DNA of 47,018 nt, taken from the NCBI RefSeq assembly GCF_005250615.1, contig NZ_SULM01000021.1, positions 1 through 47,018 of the forward strand. The letters are read 5' to 3'. Source of the stretch: Pseudomonas rhizoryzae (lineage in GTDB: Bacteria; Pseudomonadota; Gammaproteobacteria; Pseudomonadales; Pseudomonadaceae). The position numbers were made by a program, and so were the translations under genes. Under the pieces are notes generated by a model. That model made no database searches. It was given only the letters and a program-made list of their open reading frames with translations, and was not told the origin of the DNA. Positions 1 to 8,832 of this stretch are shown here, one piece after another. The stretch's first letter is position 1; each line of letters opens with the position of its first letter.

Positions 1-3000
1 TACGTCACTGGCGCGGTCGCGGTCGACGAGCTGCGCGGCTGGCTGCGCGAAGCACTGCCGGACTTCATGGTGCCGGCGCAGTTGCTGGTGCTGGCGGCCA
101 TGCCGCTGTCGGCCAACGGCAAGCTGGATCGCAAGGCCCTGCCGGAGCCTGATCCGAGCCAGAGTCTCAGGCCCTATCGGGCCCCGGCCAGCGCCGCGGA
201 GCGCACCCTGGCACCGCTCTGGCAGCGGCTGCTGGGCGTCGAGCGGGTTGGCCTGGACGACAACTTCTTCGAACTGGGGGGAGATTCCATCCTGTCCCTG
301 CAACTGGTCAACCAGGCCCGCCAGGCCGGACTGGAAATCGCGCCGCGTCAGGTCTTCGAACTGCCGACACTCGCCGCCCTGGCCGCGGCCGCCACCTTGC
401 CGCAAGAGACTCCGGCGGCCGCGCCGGCCCAGCGCTTCGCCTTGTTGACGGAGCCGCTGCCGGCGGACCTGGACGCGGCCGCCCTGGACGATGCCTATCC
501 GCTGTCGCCCATGCAGCGCGGCATGCTGTTCCATGTCCTCGACGAACCGACGGCGGGGCTCTATGTCAACCAGCTCAGCGTCTGCGTCCAGGGCCTCGAC
601 AACGCCCGCTTCGCCGCCGCCTGGCAGGCCGTGGTGGCGCGCCACGCGGTCCTGCGCACGGCCTTCGTCTGGGAAGGTCTGCGCGATCCCCTCCAGGTGG
701 TCCGCCGCCAGGCGCGGTTGGCGCTGCGCGAGATCGATGGTCGTCGCCACGCCCCGGACCTGGCCGCCCTCGCCGCCGAAGACCGCGGCCGGCCGTTCGA
801 CCTGGGCCGGCCGCCGCTGCAGCGCCTGACCCTGGTGCGCCTGGACGAGGACCGCCAGCAACTGATCTGGACCAGCCATCACCTGCTGCTGGATGGCTGG
901 AGCGCCGCCCGCCTGATCAGCGAGGTACTCCAGGCCTATGCCGGCGAGGCCTTGCCGGAGGTGACCGGCCGCTATGCCGACTACCTGGCCTGGCTGGCGC
1001 GCCAGGATGCGGCCGCCGCCCAGGCCTTCTGGCAGCAGCGCCTGGCCGGTACCACGCCGACCCTGCTGGCCGAGAGCCTGCCGCGACCGCTCGGCGGCAC
1101 GGGCCACGGCTTGACCTTCACCCGCCTGGACGCCCAGGCGACCCAGGCGCTGCAACGCTTCGCCCGGGCCGAGCGCATCACCCTCAACACCCTGATCCAG
1201 GGCGCCTGGCTGCTGCTGTTGCGACGCTACACCGGCCGCTCCCGGGTGATCTTCGGCAGCACCGTGGCCGGCCGTCCGGCCGAGCTGCCGGGCCTGGAAG
1301 AGGTGCTCGGCCTGTTCATCAATACCCTGCCGGTGGCCCAGGTGGTGGACGAAAACCGCCGCGTGGGCGACTGGCTGCGCGAGCTGCAGCAGGAGAACGC
1401 CCGCCTGCGCGACTTCGAACACAGCCCGCTGTACGACATCCAGCGCTGGGCCGGGCAGGGGGGACAGGCCCTGTTCGATAGCATCATCGTGTTCGAGAAC
1501 TACCCGGTGGACGTGGCCCTGCGCCAGCGCACCGGGGCCGGGTTAGGCTTCGGCCCCCTGCAGGTCAAGGATGAGACCAGCGTGCCCATGGACCTGGCCG
1601 TACGCCTGGGTGAGACCCTGGAGATCGAATACCAGTACCTGCGCAGCCATTTCGCCGCGGCGGCGGTGGAGCGCATCCGTGCCAATCTGGAGCACCTGCT
1701 GTTCGCCCTGGCCACGGCGGCCGAGCGCCCCCTGGGCGAGATCGAAGCCCTTGGCGCCGGCGAGCAGGCCGCCTTGGCGCGGCTGCAAGGCGAGCCCTGG
1801 CGCGACTCGGCGACCAGCCTGGCGCCCCAGGCGATCCTGGCCCAGGCGCGCCGCCGGCCGGCGGTGCCGGTACTGGGCGATCCCGAGCGACGCCTGAGCT
1901 GGGGCGAGCTGGACGAGCGCAGCGGCCGGCTGGCGAGCTGGTTGCAGGGGCAGGGCGTCGGTGCGGAATCCCGGGTGGCGGTGGCGTTGCGCCGAGGCGT
2001 CGATTGGCCGGTGGCGCTGCTGGCCATCTGGCGTGCCGGCGGTGCCTATGTGCCGTTGGACGCCAGCTACCCGGCCGAACGCCTGAGCTATCAGCTGGAA
2101 GACGCCGGCGCCGCGCTGTTGCTGACCGAAAGCACCCTGGTCGAGCGCCTGCCGGAGGTGGCCGGTACGCCGCGCGTCTGCCTCGACCTCCTGGACCTGG
2201 CGACCTGCTCGCCGTGCCCGGTGGCGCCGCAACTGAGTCCCGAGCACCTGGCCTACGTCATCTATACCTCCGGTTCCACCGGCCGGCCCAAGGGGGTGGC
2301 CGTGGCCCATGGTGCCCTGGCCATGCATGGCCGCGCCATCGGCCAGCGCTATGCCCTCGACGAACGTACCCATGAGCTGCTGTTCATGTCCTTCGCCTTC
2401 GATGGGGCTCACGAGCGTTGGATCGCCCCGCTGATGCACGGCGGTCGGCTGTTCATCCGTGGCGAAGAGCTGTGGACGCCCGAACGCACCCTCGAGGTAC
2501 TGGCCGAGGAAGCGATCGACGTGGCCGCCTTCCCGCCGGTCTACCTGCAGCAACTGGTGGCGCGGGTAGCCCGCAGCGGCAATCCGCCGCCCATGCGCAT
2601 CTACTGCTTCGGCGGCGAGGCGGTGCCCGAGGCCAGCTTCCGCGAGGCGCAGCGGGTGCTCGGTGCCGCGCACCTGGTCAACGGCTATGGACCCACCGAA
2701 ACCGTGGTCACGCCGCTGTTGTGGAAAGCCGCGCCAGACGACGCCTGCGGGGCGGCCTATGCCCCCATCGGTCAGGCGGTGGGCGAACGCCGGCTGTACA
2801 TCCTCGACGAAGCCCTGGAGCCGGTGCCCCTGGGCGTGGCCGGGGAGCTCTACATCGGCGGCCGCGGCCTGGCCCGGGGCTACCTGGGCCGCCCGGCAGC
2901 CACCGCCGAGCGCTTCGTCGCCGATCCCTTCACCCCGGGCGGGCGTCTCTATCGCACCGGCGACCTGGTGCGGGGCCGGGAGGACGGGCTGATCGACTAC

Positions 3001-4941
3001 GTCGGCCGCCTGGACCACCAGGTGAAGATCCGCGGCTTCCGGGTCGAGCTGGGCGAGATCGAAGCCTGCCTGCTGGAGCACCCGCAGGTACAAGAGGCGG
3101 TGGTGGACGCCCGCGCCGGTCTTTCCAGTCGGCAACTGATGGGCTATGTGGTGGGCGAGGTGGACCTCGGCGCGCTCAAGGGTTGGTTGCGCGAGCGCTT
3201 GCCCGAGCACCTGGTGCCGGCGCAATTGGTGACGCTCGAACGCCTGCCGCTGACCCCCGGCGGCAAGGTCGACCGGCGTGCGTTGCCGGAGCCCGAACGG
3301 GTCCAGGACGCCTACCAGGCCCCACGCAACGAGCTCGAACGGCAGTTGGCCGCGCTCTGGCAGGAGGTACTGCAGGTGGAACGCGTGGGCATCACCGATA
3401 ACTTCTTCGAACTGGGCGGCGACTCCATTCTCAGTCTGCAACTGGTGTCACGCATTCGCGAGACCCTCGGCGAGCGGCTGCCGCTGCGCCTGCGCGATCT
3501 GCTGCAGCAACAGACCATCGCCGGCCTGCTGGCGCGGCAGCCCGAGCAGACCCAGGCGGCGCGTGCCGACCTGAGCCCTGAAGGTGTCGACTTCGGTCTG
3601 CTACCGATCCAGCAGTGGCTGTTCGAGCACAATCGCGCCGAGCCGGACCACTACAACCAGGCGGTCCTGCTGGCCTGTCGCGAGCCATTGCGGGCGGACT
3701 GCCTGGAGCAGGCGCTGCGCCTGTTGCTCGAACGCCATGCCAGCCTGCGCCTGGCGTTCCGCGAACGCGCCAATGGCCAGTGGGTGCAACGTGAGCGCAG
3801 CATGACCGAATTGGCCCCGACCATCGTCGAGGAACCGCTGGTCTGGCAGCGTCAGGCCGCCGACGAAGACGCTGCCGTGGCCATCGCCAACCAGGCGCAG
3901 CGCAGCCTCGATCTGGCCAGCGGGCGCCTGCTGCGCGCCGTACTGATCGACGCCGCTGACCGTGAGCAGCGGCTATTACTGGTCATCCACCACCTGGGGG
4001 TGGACGGGGTGTCCTGGCGCATCCTGTTGGACGAGCTGCAACGCCTCTACCTGGGCCTGGCCCGCGGCGAGACGCCGCGGCTGCCGGCGCCCAGCAGCAG
4101 CTATCGGGACTGGGTGCAGGCCCTGGGCGGCCAGGCCCAAGGGGCCGAGCTGACGGCGGAATTGCCCTACTGGCTCGCTCAACTCGCCGGCGAGGCGGGC
4201 GAGCCACCGCGGGACAATCCCCGAGGTCGCGCCAGCGTGGCCGAGGCGGAGACTGTCAGCCTGGAATTGTCCGCCGAGCAGACCCAGGCGCTGCTCAAGC
4301 GCGCACCCCAGGCCCATGGCACCCAGATCAACGACCTGCTGCTCGCCGCCCTGAGTCGCGTGCTGTGCCGCTGGCTGGACCGCGAATCGGTGCTGATCGC
4401 CCTGGAGGGCCATGGCCGCGAAGACCTGTTCGGCGACCTGGATCTGTCGCGTACCCTGGGTTGGTTCACCTCGCTGTTCCCGGTACGCCTGACCCCGGGG
4501 GCGGGCGGCCTGGCGACGGCCATTCCGGCGATCCGCGACCAACTCGCCGCCATCCCCAACCGTGGCCTGGGCTTCGGCGTGCTGCGCTACCTCGGCGCGC
4601 CCGAGGTGCAGGCGCAACTGCGCGACCAGCCCCAGGCCCGCATCACCTTCAACTACCTCGGCCAGTTCGACCAGAGCTTCGCCAGCGACGCCCCGTTCCG
4701 GCCCCTGGCCGAGCGTGCCGGAGACGTCTACAGCCCCCAGGCGCCGCTCGGCAACTGGCTCGAGATCGTCGGCCAGGTGTATGGCGGACGCCTGCGCCTG
4801 CGCTGTCTGTACAGCCGCCGCATGTTCCGCCACAGCACCGTGGAGCGCCTGATGCAGGCCTATCGCGAGGAGCTGCTGGCGGTGCTGGAGCACTGCCTGG
4901 CGCCAACGGCGACCAGGGTCGCCCAGGAGCTGCCGGCTTGA
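1..4941 (+). CDS. Non-ribosomal peptide synthetase, 3' part (A-tail, PCP, C, A, PCP, E); hydroxyornithine-type module
   Basis: The reading frame is open from base 1, so the gene begins outside the window; 1646 residues are visible. In order: the end of an adenylation domain (NGKLDRKALP near 118-147), a carrier domain (FFELGGDSILS, about 265-297), a condensation domain (about 430-1770, SHHLLLDGWS near 877), an adenylation domain (about 1810-3290, YTSGSTGRPKG near 2263), a second carrier (about 3310-3560) and an epimerization domain (about 3590-4900, with HHLGVDGVSW, EGHGRE, GWFTSLFPV and NYLGQFD). Reading the specificity pocket against GrsA gives DGEACGGVTK, which I recall as the pyoverdine (formyl)hydroxyornithine code. 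The protein stops after the E domain with no thioesterase. Inference: it adds a D-configured N5-hydroxyornithine-type residue to a hydroxamate siderophore; the rest of the assembly line should lie upstream. Confidence 0.95.
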   Translation, partial: YVTGAVAVDELRGWLREALPDFMVPAQLLVLAAMPLSANGKLDRKALPEPDPSQSLRPYRAPASAAERTLAPLWQRLLGVERVGLDDNFFELGGDSILSLQLVNQARQAGLEIAPRQVFELPTLAALAAAATLPQETPAAAPAQRFALLTEPLPADLDAAALDDAYPLSPMQRGMLFHVLDEPTAGLYVNQLSVCVQGLDNARFAAAWQAVVARHAVLRTAFVWEGLRDPLQVVRRQARLALREIDGRRHAPDLAALAAEDRGRPFDLGRPPLQRLTLVRLDEDRQQLIWTSHHLLLDGWSAARLISEVLQAYAGEALPEVTGRYADYLAWLARQDAAAAQAFWQQRLAGTTPTLLAESLPRPLGGTGHGLTFTRLDAQATQALQRFARAERITLNTLIQGAWLLLLRRYTGRSRVIFGSTVAGRPAELPGLEEVLGLFINTLPVAQVVDENRRVGDWLRELQQENARLRDFEHSPLYDIQRWAGQGGQALFDSIIVFENYPVDVALRQRTGAGLGFGPLQVKDETSVPMDLAVRLGETLEIEYQYLRSHFAAAAVERIRANLEHLLFALATAAERPLGEIEALGAGEQAALARLQGEPWRDSATSLAPQAILAQARRRPAVPVLGDPERRLSWGELDERSGRLASWLQGQGVGAESRVAVALRRGVDWPVALLAIWRAGGAYVPLDASYPAERLSYQLEDAGAALLLTESTLVERLPEVAGTPRVCLDLLDLATCSPCPVAPQLSPEHLAYVIYTSGSTGRPKGVAVAHGALAMHGRAIGQRYALDERTHELLFMSFAFDGAHERWIAPLMHGGRLFIRGEELWTPERTLEVLAEEAIDVAAFPPVYLQQLVARVARSGNPPPMRIYCFGGEAVPEASFREAQRVLGAAHLVNGYGPTETVVTPLLWKAAPDDACGAAYAPIGQAVGERRLYILDEALEPVPLGVAGELYIGGRGLARGYLGRPAATAERFVADPFTPGGRLYRTGDLVRGREDGLIDYVGRLDHQVKIRGFRVELGEIEACLLEHPQVQEAVVDARAGLSSRQLMGYVVGEVDLGALKGWLRERLPEHLVPAQLVTLERLPLTPGGKVDRRALPEPERVQDAYQAPRNELERQLAALWQEVLQVERVGITDNFFELGGDSILSLQLVSRIRETLGERLPLRLRDLLQQQTIAGLLARQPEQTQAARADLSPEGVDFGLLPIQQWLFEHNRAEPDHYNQAVLLACREPLRADCLEQALRLLLERHASLRLAFRERANGQWVQRERSMTELAPTIVEEPLVWQRQAADEDAAVAIANQAQRSLDLASGRLLRAVLIDAADREQRLLLVIHHLGVDGVSWRILLDELQRLYLGLARGETPRLPAPSSSYRDWVQALGGQAQGAELTAELPYWLAQLAGEAGEPPRDNPRGRASVAEAETVSLELSAEQTQALLKRAPQAHGTQINDLLLAALSRVLCRWLDRESVLIALEGHGREDLFGDLDLSRTLGWFTSLFPVRLTPGAGGLATAIPAIRDQLAAIPNRGLGFGVLRYLGAPEVQAQLRDQPQARITFNYLGQFDQSFASDAPFRPLAERAGDVYSPQAPLGNWLEIVGQVYGGRLRLRCLYSRRMFRHSTVERLMQAYREELLAVLEHCLAPTATRVAQELPA

Positions 4942-4972
4942 ACCCCTTCATCCGTTCTGGGAGTTATCCGCG

Positions 4973-5917
4973 ATGAACCTTCACCCTGACCTGGAAGCCT
5001 TTCTCGACCTGGTCGACCAGGGCCGCGCGGCGGGCCGACCGCCGTTGCACGCTCTGACCATCGATGCGGCCCGCGAAACCTTCCGCGAGGCCTCCCGGGG
5101 ACTCGATCCGGCCGCTCCCGTGCTGGCCCATGAGCCCCTGAGCCTGCCGACGCGTGATGGCGCCACGCTGCCCGCGCGTCTCTACCTGCCCCGGGCCCTG
5201 CGCCCGGCACCCGCCATCCTGTATTTCCATGGCGGCGGCTACTGCGTGGGCGATCTGGAGACCCACGATGCCCTCTGCCGGCGCCTGGCGGTGGCCGTCG
5301 ACGGCGCCGTGCTGGCGGTCGGCTATCGCCGCGCTCCCGAGCATCCCTTCCCGGGACCGGTGGACGACGCCCTGGATGCCTGGGACTGGTTGGTCGCCAA
5401 GGCCACCGACCTCGGCCTCGATCCGCAGCGCCTGGTGGTCGCTGGCGACAGCGCCGGGGCGGCCCTGGCCAGCCTGGTCGCCAGCACGACCGCCCGCCGT
5501 GGTGGTCCAGCGCCGCGTGCCCAGGTGCTCTGCTATCCCACCGCCGACGCCCTCGGCGACTACGAGTCACGCGTGCTCTTCGCCGACGGCTACCTGCTGG
5601 AGAGCGCTACCCTGGACTGGTTCTACGACCTGTACCTGCCAGACCGCGAACGTCGCTCAGATCCGCGCTGCTCGCCGCTGCGCGGATCGGTTCCGGACGG
5701 CCTGGCACCGGCGCTGGTGCTCCTGGCGCAGTTCGACCCGCTGCTGGACGAGGGCCGCGCCTACGTCGACCACCTGCTGGCGGCTGGGACCCCCGTCGAC
5801 TGGGCGGTCTGCCCCGGCCTCACACATGACTTCCTGCGCTTGGCTAGTCTGGTACCGGACGTGGCCGAGCACTATGCGCGGATCGGTACCTTCCTGGCGG
5901 CGCGCGCGGGCTTCTGA
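4973..5917 (+). CDS. Alpha/beta-hydrolase of the hormone-sensitive lipase family
   Basis: A 314-residue cytoplasmic hydrolase without a signal peptide. It shows the HSL-family oxyanion motif (FHGGGYC, about residue 85), the nucleophile motif GDSAGAA (about 160), an acid in QFDPLLDEG (about 255) and the catalytic His in GLTHDF (about 285). The ATG at 4973 follows GGGAG by 9 bases. It lies 31 bp after the NRPS stop in the same direction, so co-transcription is likely. Since the NRPS ends in an epimerization domain, this enzyme is a candidate for releasing or editing the peptide in trans, or for hydrolysing the ferric siderophore; neither can be proved from sequence. Its last 46 bp overlap the 3' end of the convergent fhuB gene. 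Confidence 0.9.
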   Translation: MNLHPDLEAFLDLVDQGRAAGRPPLHALTIDAARETFREASRGLDPAAPVLAHEPLSLPTRDGATLPARLYLPRALRPAPAILYFHGGGYCVGDLETHDALCRRLAVAVDGAVLAVGYRRAPEHPFPGPVDDALDAWDWLVAKATDLGLDPQRLVVAGDSAGAALASLVASTTARRGGPAPRAQVLCYPTADALGDYESRVLFADGYLLESATLDWFYDLYLPDRERRSDPRCSPLRGSVPDGLAPALVLLAQFDPLLDEGRAYVDHLLAAGTPVDWAVCPGLTHDFLRLASLVPDVAEHYARIGTFLAARAGF

Positions 5918-7866
5918 TCCCGGCGCATCAGCCAGAGGAAGTAGGGACAGCCGATGAAGGCGGCCAGCAGGCCAGCCGAGACCGGCCAGGGATAGGCCAG
6001 GTTGCGGCCGAGCCAATCGGCCACCAGCATCAGCCCGGCGCCGGCCAGGGCGCTCAGGGCCAGTTGCGGGCGGGCGCGATGGATGCCCAACTGGCGTGCC
6101 AGGTGGGGCGCGATCAGCCCGACGAAGCTCAGCGGCCCCACCACCAGGGTGGCGGTGGCCGTGAGCAGGGCGGCGCACAGCACCAGGGCCAGACGCGCCG
6201 CGCCCAGGCGCAGCCCCAGCGCCGCGGCCGCCGGCGCGCCGAGCGCGAGCAGGTCCAGGGGGCGCCCCAGGGCCAGCGCCAGCACCAGGCCCAGCAGCAT
6301 GACCCCGTTGGCGAGCAGGGCGCGGGGGCCATCCACCGCATAGGTCGAGCCGGTCATCCAGCCGAGCAGTTGGGTTACCCGGGGGTCGCCACTGGCCAGC
6401 AGCAGGGTACCCAGGGCGCCCAGCAGGGTGGTCAGGCAGACGCCGGTCAGCAGCATGCGCTCGCTGCCGTAGCCATCGCGGCGCCCCATGGCCAACAGCG
6501 CACCCAGAGCGAGCAGCGCCCCGAGCAGGGCCGCCGGCAGTAGGTAGGGCTGGGGCGTGGCCACCAGCAGGAACAGCAGCATCACCGCCAGGGCGGCCCC
6601 GGAACTCACCCCGAGCACCTCCGGGCTGGCCATGGGGTTGCCGGTGAGACGCTGCACCAGGGCGCCGGCCACCGCCAGCATGGCTCCGGCGGCCAGGGCA
6701 CCGGCCACCCGCGGCAGGCGCCAGTGCAGCACTACCTGGCTGCTGTCGCCGAGGCTCCAGCCCTGCGGCGTGCGGCCCAACAGCAGAGCCGGTATCAGCA
6801 ACACGGCCAGCACCAGCAGGCCACCCCACAGCAAGGGTGCGACGCGCCGTGCCGCCCGAGCCGGTGGCGGCGGTACCGGCCGGAGGCGCGCAGCGCGCGG
6901 CTGGCGCCCCAGCAGCCAGAGCAGCAGCGGCACGCTCAGCACCGAAGTCAGCAGGCCGGCGGGGACCTCGCCGGCCAGCGCCGAGAGTTCGCGCGCGCCC
7001 TGGTCCACCAGCCATAGCAGCGCCGCGCCGAACAGTGGCGCCCAGAGCAGCCGCTGGGGCAGGCGGCGGGCTCCGCTGAGGCGGGCGATGGCCGGAGCGG
7101 CCAGGCCGATGAAGCCGATCGGGCCGACGCTGCCGACCACGCAGGCGCTGAGGGCCACCGCGATGGCCAGGGCCAGAACCCGGGTGCGCGCCAGATTCAC
7201 TCCCAGGCTGGCGGCGCTCTCGTCGGCCAGGCCGAGGGTCGCCAGGGGCCGGGTCAGGAGCGCTGCCAACAGCGCCAGACCGAGCAGGCGCGGCAGCAGA
7301 TAGGTGACGCCGCCCCAGCCATTCTGGCTCAGGGAGCCGGCCTGCCAGAGAAACAGATCGCTTAGGTAGTCATGGTTGAACAGGATCAGCAGCGAGTTGA
7401 GCGCACCGCAATAGAGACTGATCACCATGCCGGCGAGAATGAAGTTCATGGGCACCAGAGTGCGTTGCCAGGCGATGGCGAACAGCAGCAGGGTGGCGAG
7501 GGCGCCGCCGGCCAGGGCCACGCCCTCCAGGCCGTGGGCAAGCAGGCTTGGAGCCCAGATCAGGCACAGCGACAGGGCCAGGTTGGCCCCCGCCGAGACG
7601 CCCAGGGTGCCAGGTTCGGCCAGTGGATTGCGCAGCACTTGCTGGAACAGCGCCCCGGCCAGGCCCAGGGCGGCGCCGGCTAGCCAGGCCATGACCACCC
7701 GCGGGGCGAAGCTGTCGCGCAGCAGCACCGCCTGCAGGCTGGCGGCGGGGTCGCTGCCGCTGACACTCGGCCACAACGGCAGGAGCCCCTTGGCCGTGAG
7801 CAACGCCGCCAGGGCCAGAAGCAGCGCGAACAGCGGCCAGGGTGAAGAGCGCCGGGGTTCAGACAT
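5872..7866 (-). CDS. fhuB: Fused FecCD-type permease for ferric hydroxamates (FhuB-like)
   Basis: A 664-residue, very hydrophobic protein made of two tandem FecCD permease units (roughly 1-330 and 331-664). Each carries family landmarks: NPLAEPGTLGVSAGA in the first and NPMASPEVLGVSSGA in the second, followed by GPIGFIGLAAP and GPLSFVGLIAP. Length and duplicated architecture match FhuB of E. coli (about 660 residues), which forms the whole membrane channel for ferric hydroxamates, unlike catecholate systems with two separate permeases. The start ATG overlaps the end of the upstream fhuD by 8 bp, so the two are translationally linked. The matching ATPase is probably the FhuC-like gene at 18690-19457. 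The C-terminal tail is basic and overlaps the end of the convergent hydrolase gene. Confidence 0.94.
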   Translation of the reverse strand: MSEPRRSSPWPLFALLLALAALLTAKGLLPLWPSVSGSDPAASLQAVLLRDSFAPRVVMAWLAGAALGLAGALFQQVLRNPLAEPGTLGVSAGANLALSLCLIWAPSLLAHGLEGVALAGGALATLLLFAIAWQRTLVPMNFILAGMVISLYCGALNSLLILFNHDYLSDLFLWQAGSLSQNGWGGVTYLLPRLLGLALLAALLTRPLATLGLADESAASLGVNLARTRVLALAIAVALSACVVGSVGPIGFIGLAAPAIARLSGARRLPQRLLWAPLFGAALLWLVDQGARELSALAGEVPAGLLTSVLSVPLLLWLLGRQPRAARLRPVPPPPARAARRVAPLLWGGLLVLAVLLIPALLLGRTPQGWSLGDSSQVVLHWRLPRVAGALAAGAMLAVAGALVQRLTGNPMASPEVLGVSSGAALAVMLLFLLVATPQPYLLPAALLGALLALGALLAMGRRDGYGSERMLLTGVCLTTLLGALGTLLLASGDPRVTQLLGWMTGSTYAVDGPRALLANGVMLLGLVLALALGRPLDLLALGAPAAAALGLRLGAARLALVLCAALLTATATLVVGPLSFVGLIAPHLARQLGIHRARPQLALSALAGAGLMLVADWLGRNLAYPWPVSAGLLAAFIGCPYFLWLMRRDQKPARAARKVPIRA

Positions 7867-8752
7867 GCCCGCCCTCTTCGAGATGGCTGGTCAGCTGCTC
7901 GGCGAGGAACAGCGCCGAGGCCACGCCGCCATAGGGAAAGAAGCGTGGCAACGTCAGCACGCGACCGGCGCGCACCGCGGGCAGCGCCTGCCACAGCGTC
8001 CCTTCCTGGCGCAGGCGTTGCAGTTCGGCCAGGCGGGTTGGCAACTCCACGCACACCAGCAGGGCGTCGGGCGCCTCGGCCAGCCGCTCGATACCGACCA
8101 GGGTCACGCCCATGGCGTTGCTGCGGCCCTGCCAGCCGTTGCGCAGGCCCAGGCGGTCGAGCACCGATTGGATCAGGCTGCCACGCCCATAGAGGGTGGC
8201 GTGGCGGCCGTCGGCGTTGACCAAGGCCACCTGCACGGCGGGCCGTGGGCGACTGGCCAGACGCGCGGCCAGCTCGCTCAGGCGCCGGTCGACCCCGGCG
8301 AGATAGGCTTGGGCCGTGCGGACCCGGTCGAGGCGGGTACCCAGGGCCAGCAGCAGAGCGCTGGCCCGCGCATAGGGGTCGGCAGAGGGATAGAGGTCGA
8401 CGATCTCGGTAGGGGCGATGCTGTGTAGCGCCCGGTCCACCACCGGCGCCAGCGGGTCGGTGAGGATCAGGCTCGGCTGCAGGCGCTGCAGCAATTCCAG
8501 GTTGGGCTCCCAGAAGGGCCCGATGTCCTGTACCTGCGGCGGCAGCGCGAAGGTCGGCATGCGCCGCCGGTAGTAACCGGTGTCCGAGCCGGCGAGGGGC
8601 GTTACGCCCAGCGCCAGCAGGGTCTCCAGCGCCGCCCAGTTGATGGCGACGATACCGGAGCTCTGGGCGTTGGCGGCGAGCAGGGGCGGCAGCCTGGTGA
8701 GCAACGCGCCCCCGAGTAACGCTTGGAGCAACTGACGACGAGCAAAAGCCAT
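7859..8752 (-). CDS. fhuD: Periplasmic ferric-hydroxamate-binding protein (FhuD-like)
   Basis: A 297-residue substrate-binding protein of the iron-siderophore class. The N-terminus has a twin arginine followed by a hydrophobic stretch (ARRQLLQALLGGALLTRL, then LLAANAQS), resembling E. coli FhuD, which is known to be exported by the Tat pathway. The body contains SGIVAINWAALETLLALGVTPLAG, the usual opening of the first lobe, and LILTDPLAP before the interlobe helix. It is expected to hand the ferric hydroxamate from the outer-membrane receptor to FhuB. The start codon lies 80 bp beyond the stop of the receptor gene on the same strand, with a hairpin between (8780-8799), and its end overlaps fhuB. 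Confidence 0.92.
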   Translation of the reverse strand: MAFARRQLLQALLGGALLTRLPPLLAANAQSSGIVAINWAALETLLALGVTPLAGSDTGYYRRRMPTFALPPQVQDIGPFWEPNLELLQRLQPSLILTDPLAPVVDRALHSIAPTEIVDLYPSADPYARASALLLALGTRLDRVRTAQAYLAGVDRRLSELAARLASRPRPAVQVALVNADGRHATLYGRGSLIQSVLDRLGLRNGWQGRSNAMGVTLVGIERLAEAPDALLVCVELPTRLAELQRLRQEGTLWQALPAVRAGRVLTLPRFFPYGGVASALFLAEQLTSHLEEGGHV

Positions 8753-8779
8753 GGACGCTAGGTTCTCGCAGCAGACGAT

Positions 8780-8799
8780 GAAGCCCCATAAGGGGCTTC
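8780..8799 (-). terminator. Perfect 8-bp stem-loop between receptor gene and fhuD
   Basis: GAAGCCCC and GGGGCTTC form a perfect 8-bp stem around ATAA. It sits 33 bp after the receptor stop codon and 27 bp before the fhuD start. No T-run follows on the minus strand, so it may be a leaky terminator or an RNA stabiliser that sets receptor against fhuDB expression rather than a full stop. Confidence 0.55.
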
Positions 8800-8832
8800 G
8801 AGGTGAGGCGGCTGTGGATTGCCGATCAAGGC

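Noticed and set aside
1543-3441. A 632-codon open frame on the minus strand inside the NRPS gene
   Set aside because: It is antisense to clear A and PCP motifs, has repetitive Gln/His/Arg composition and matches no family; a product of high GC content.
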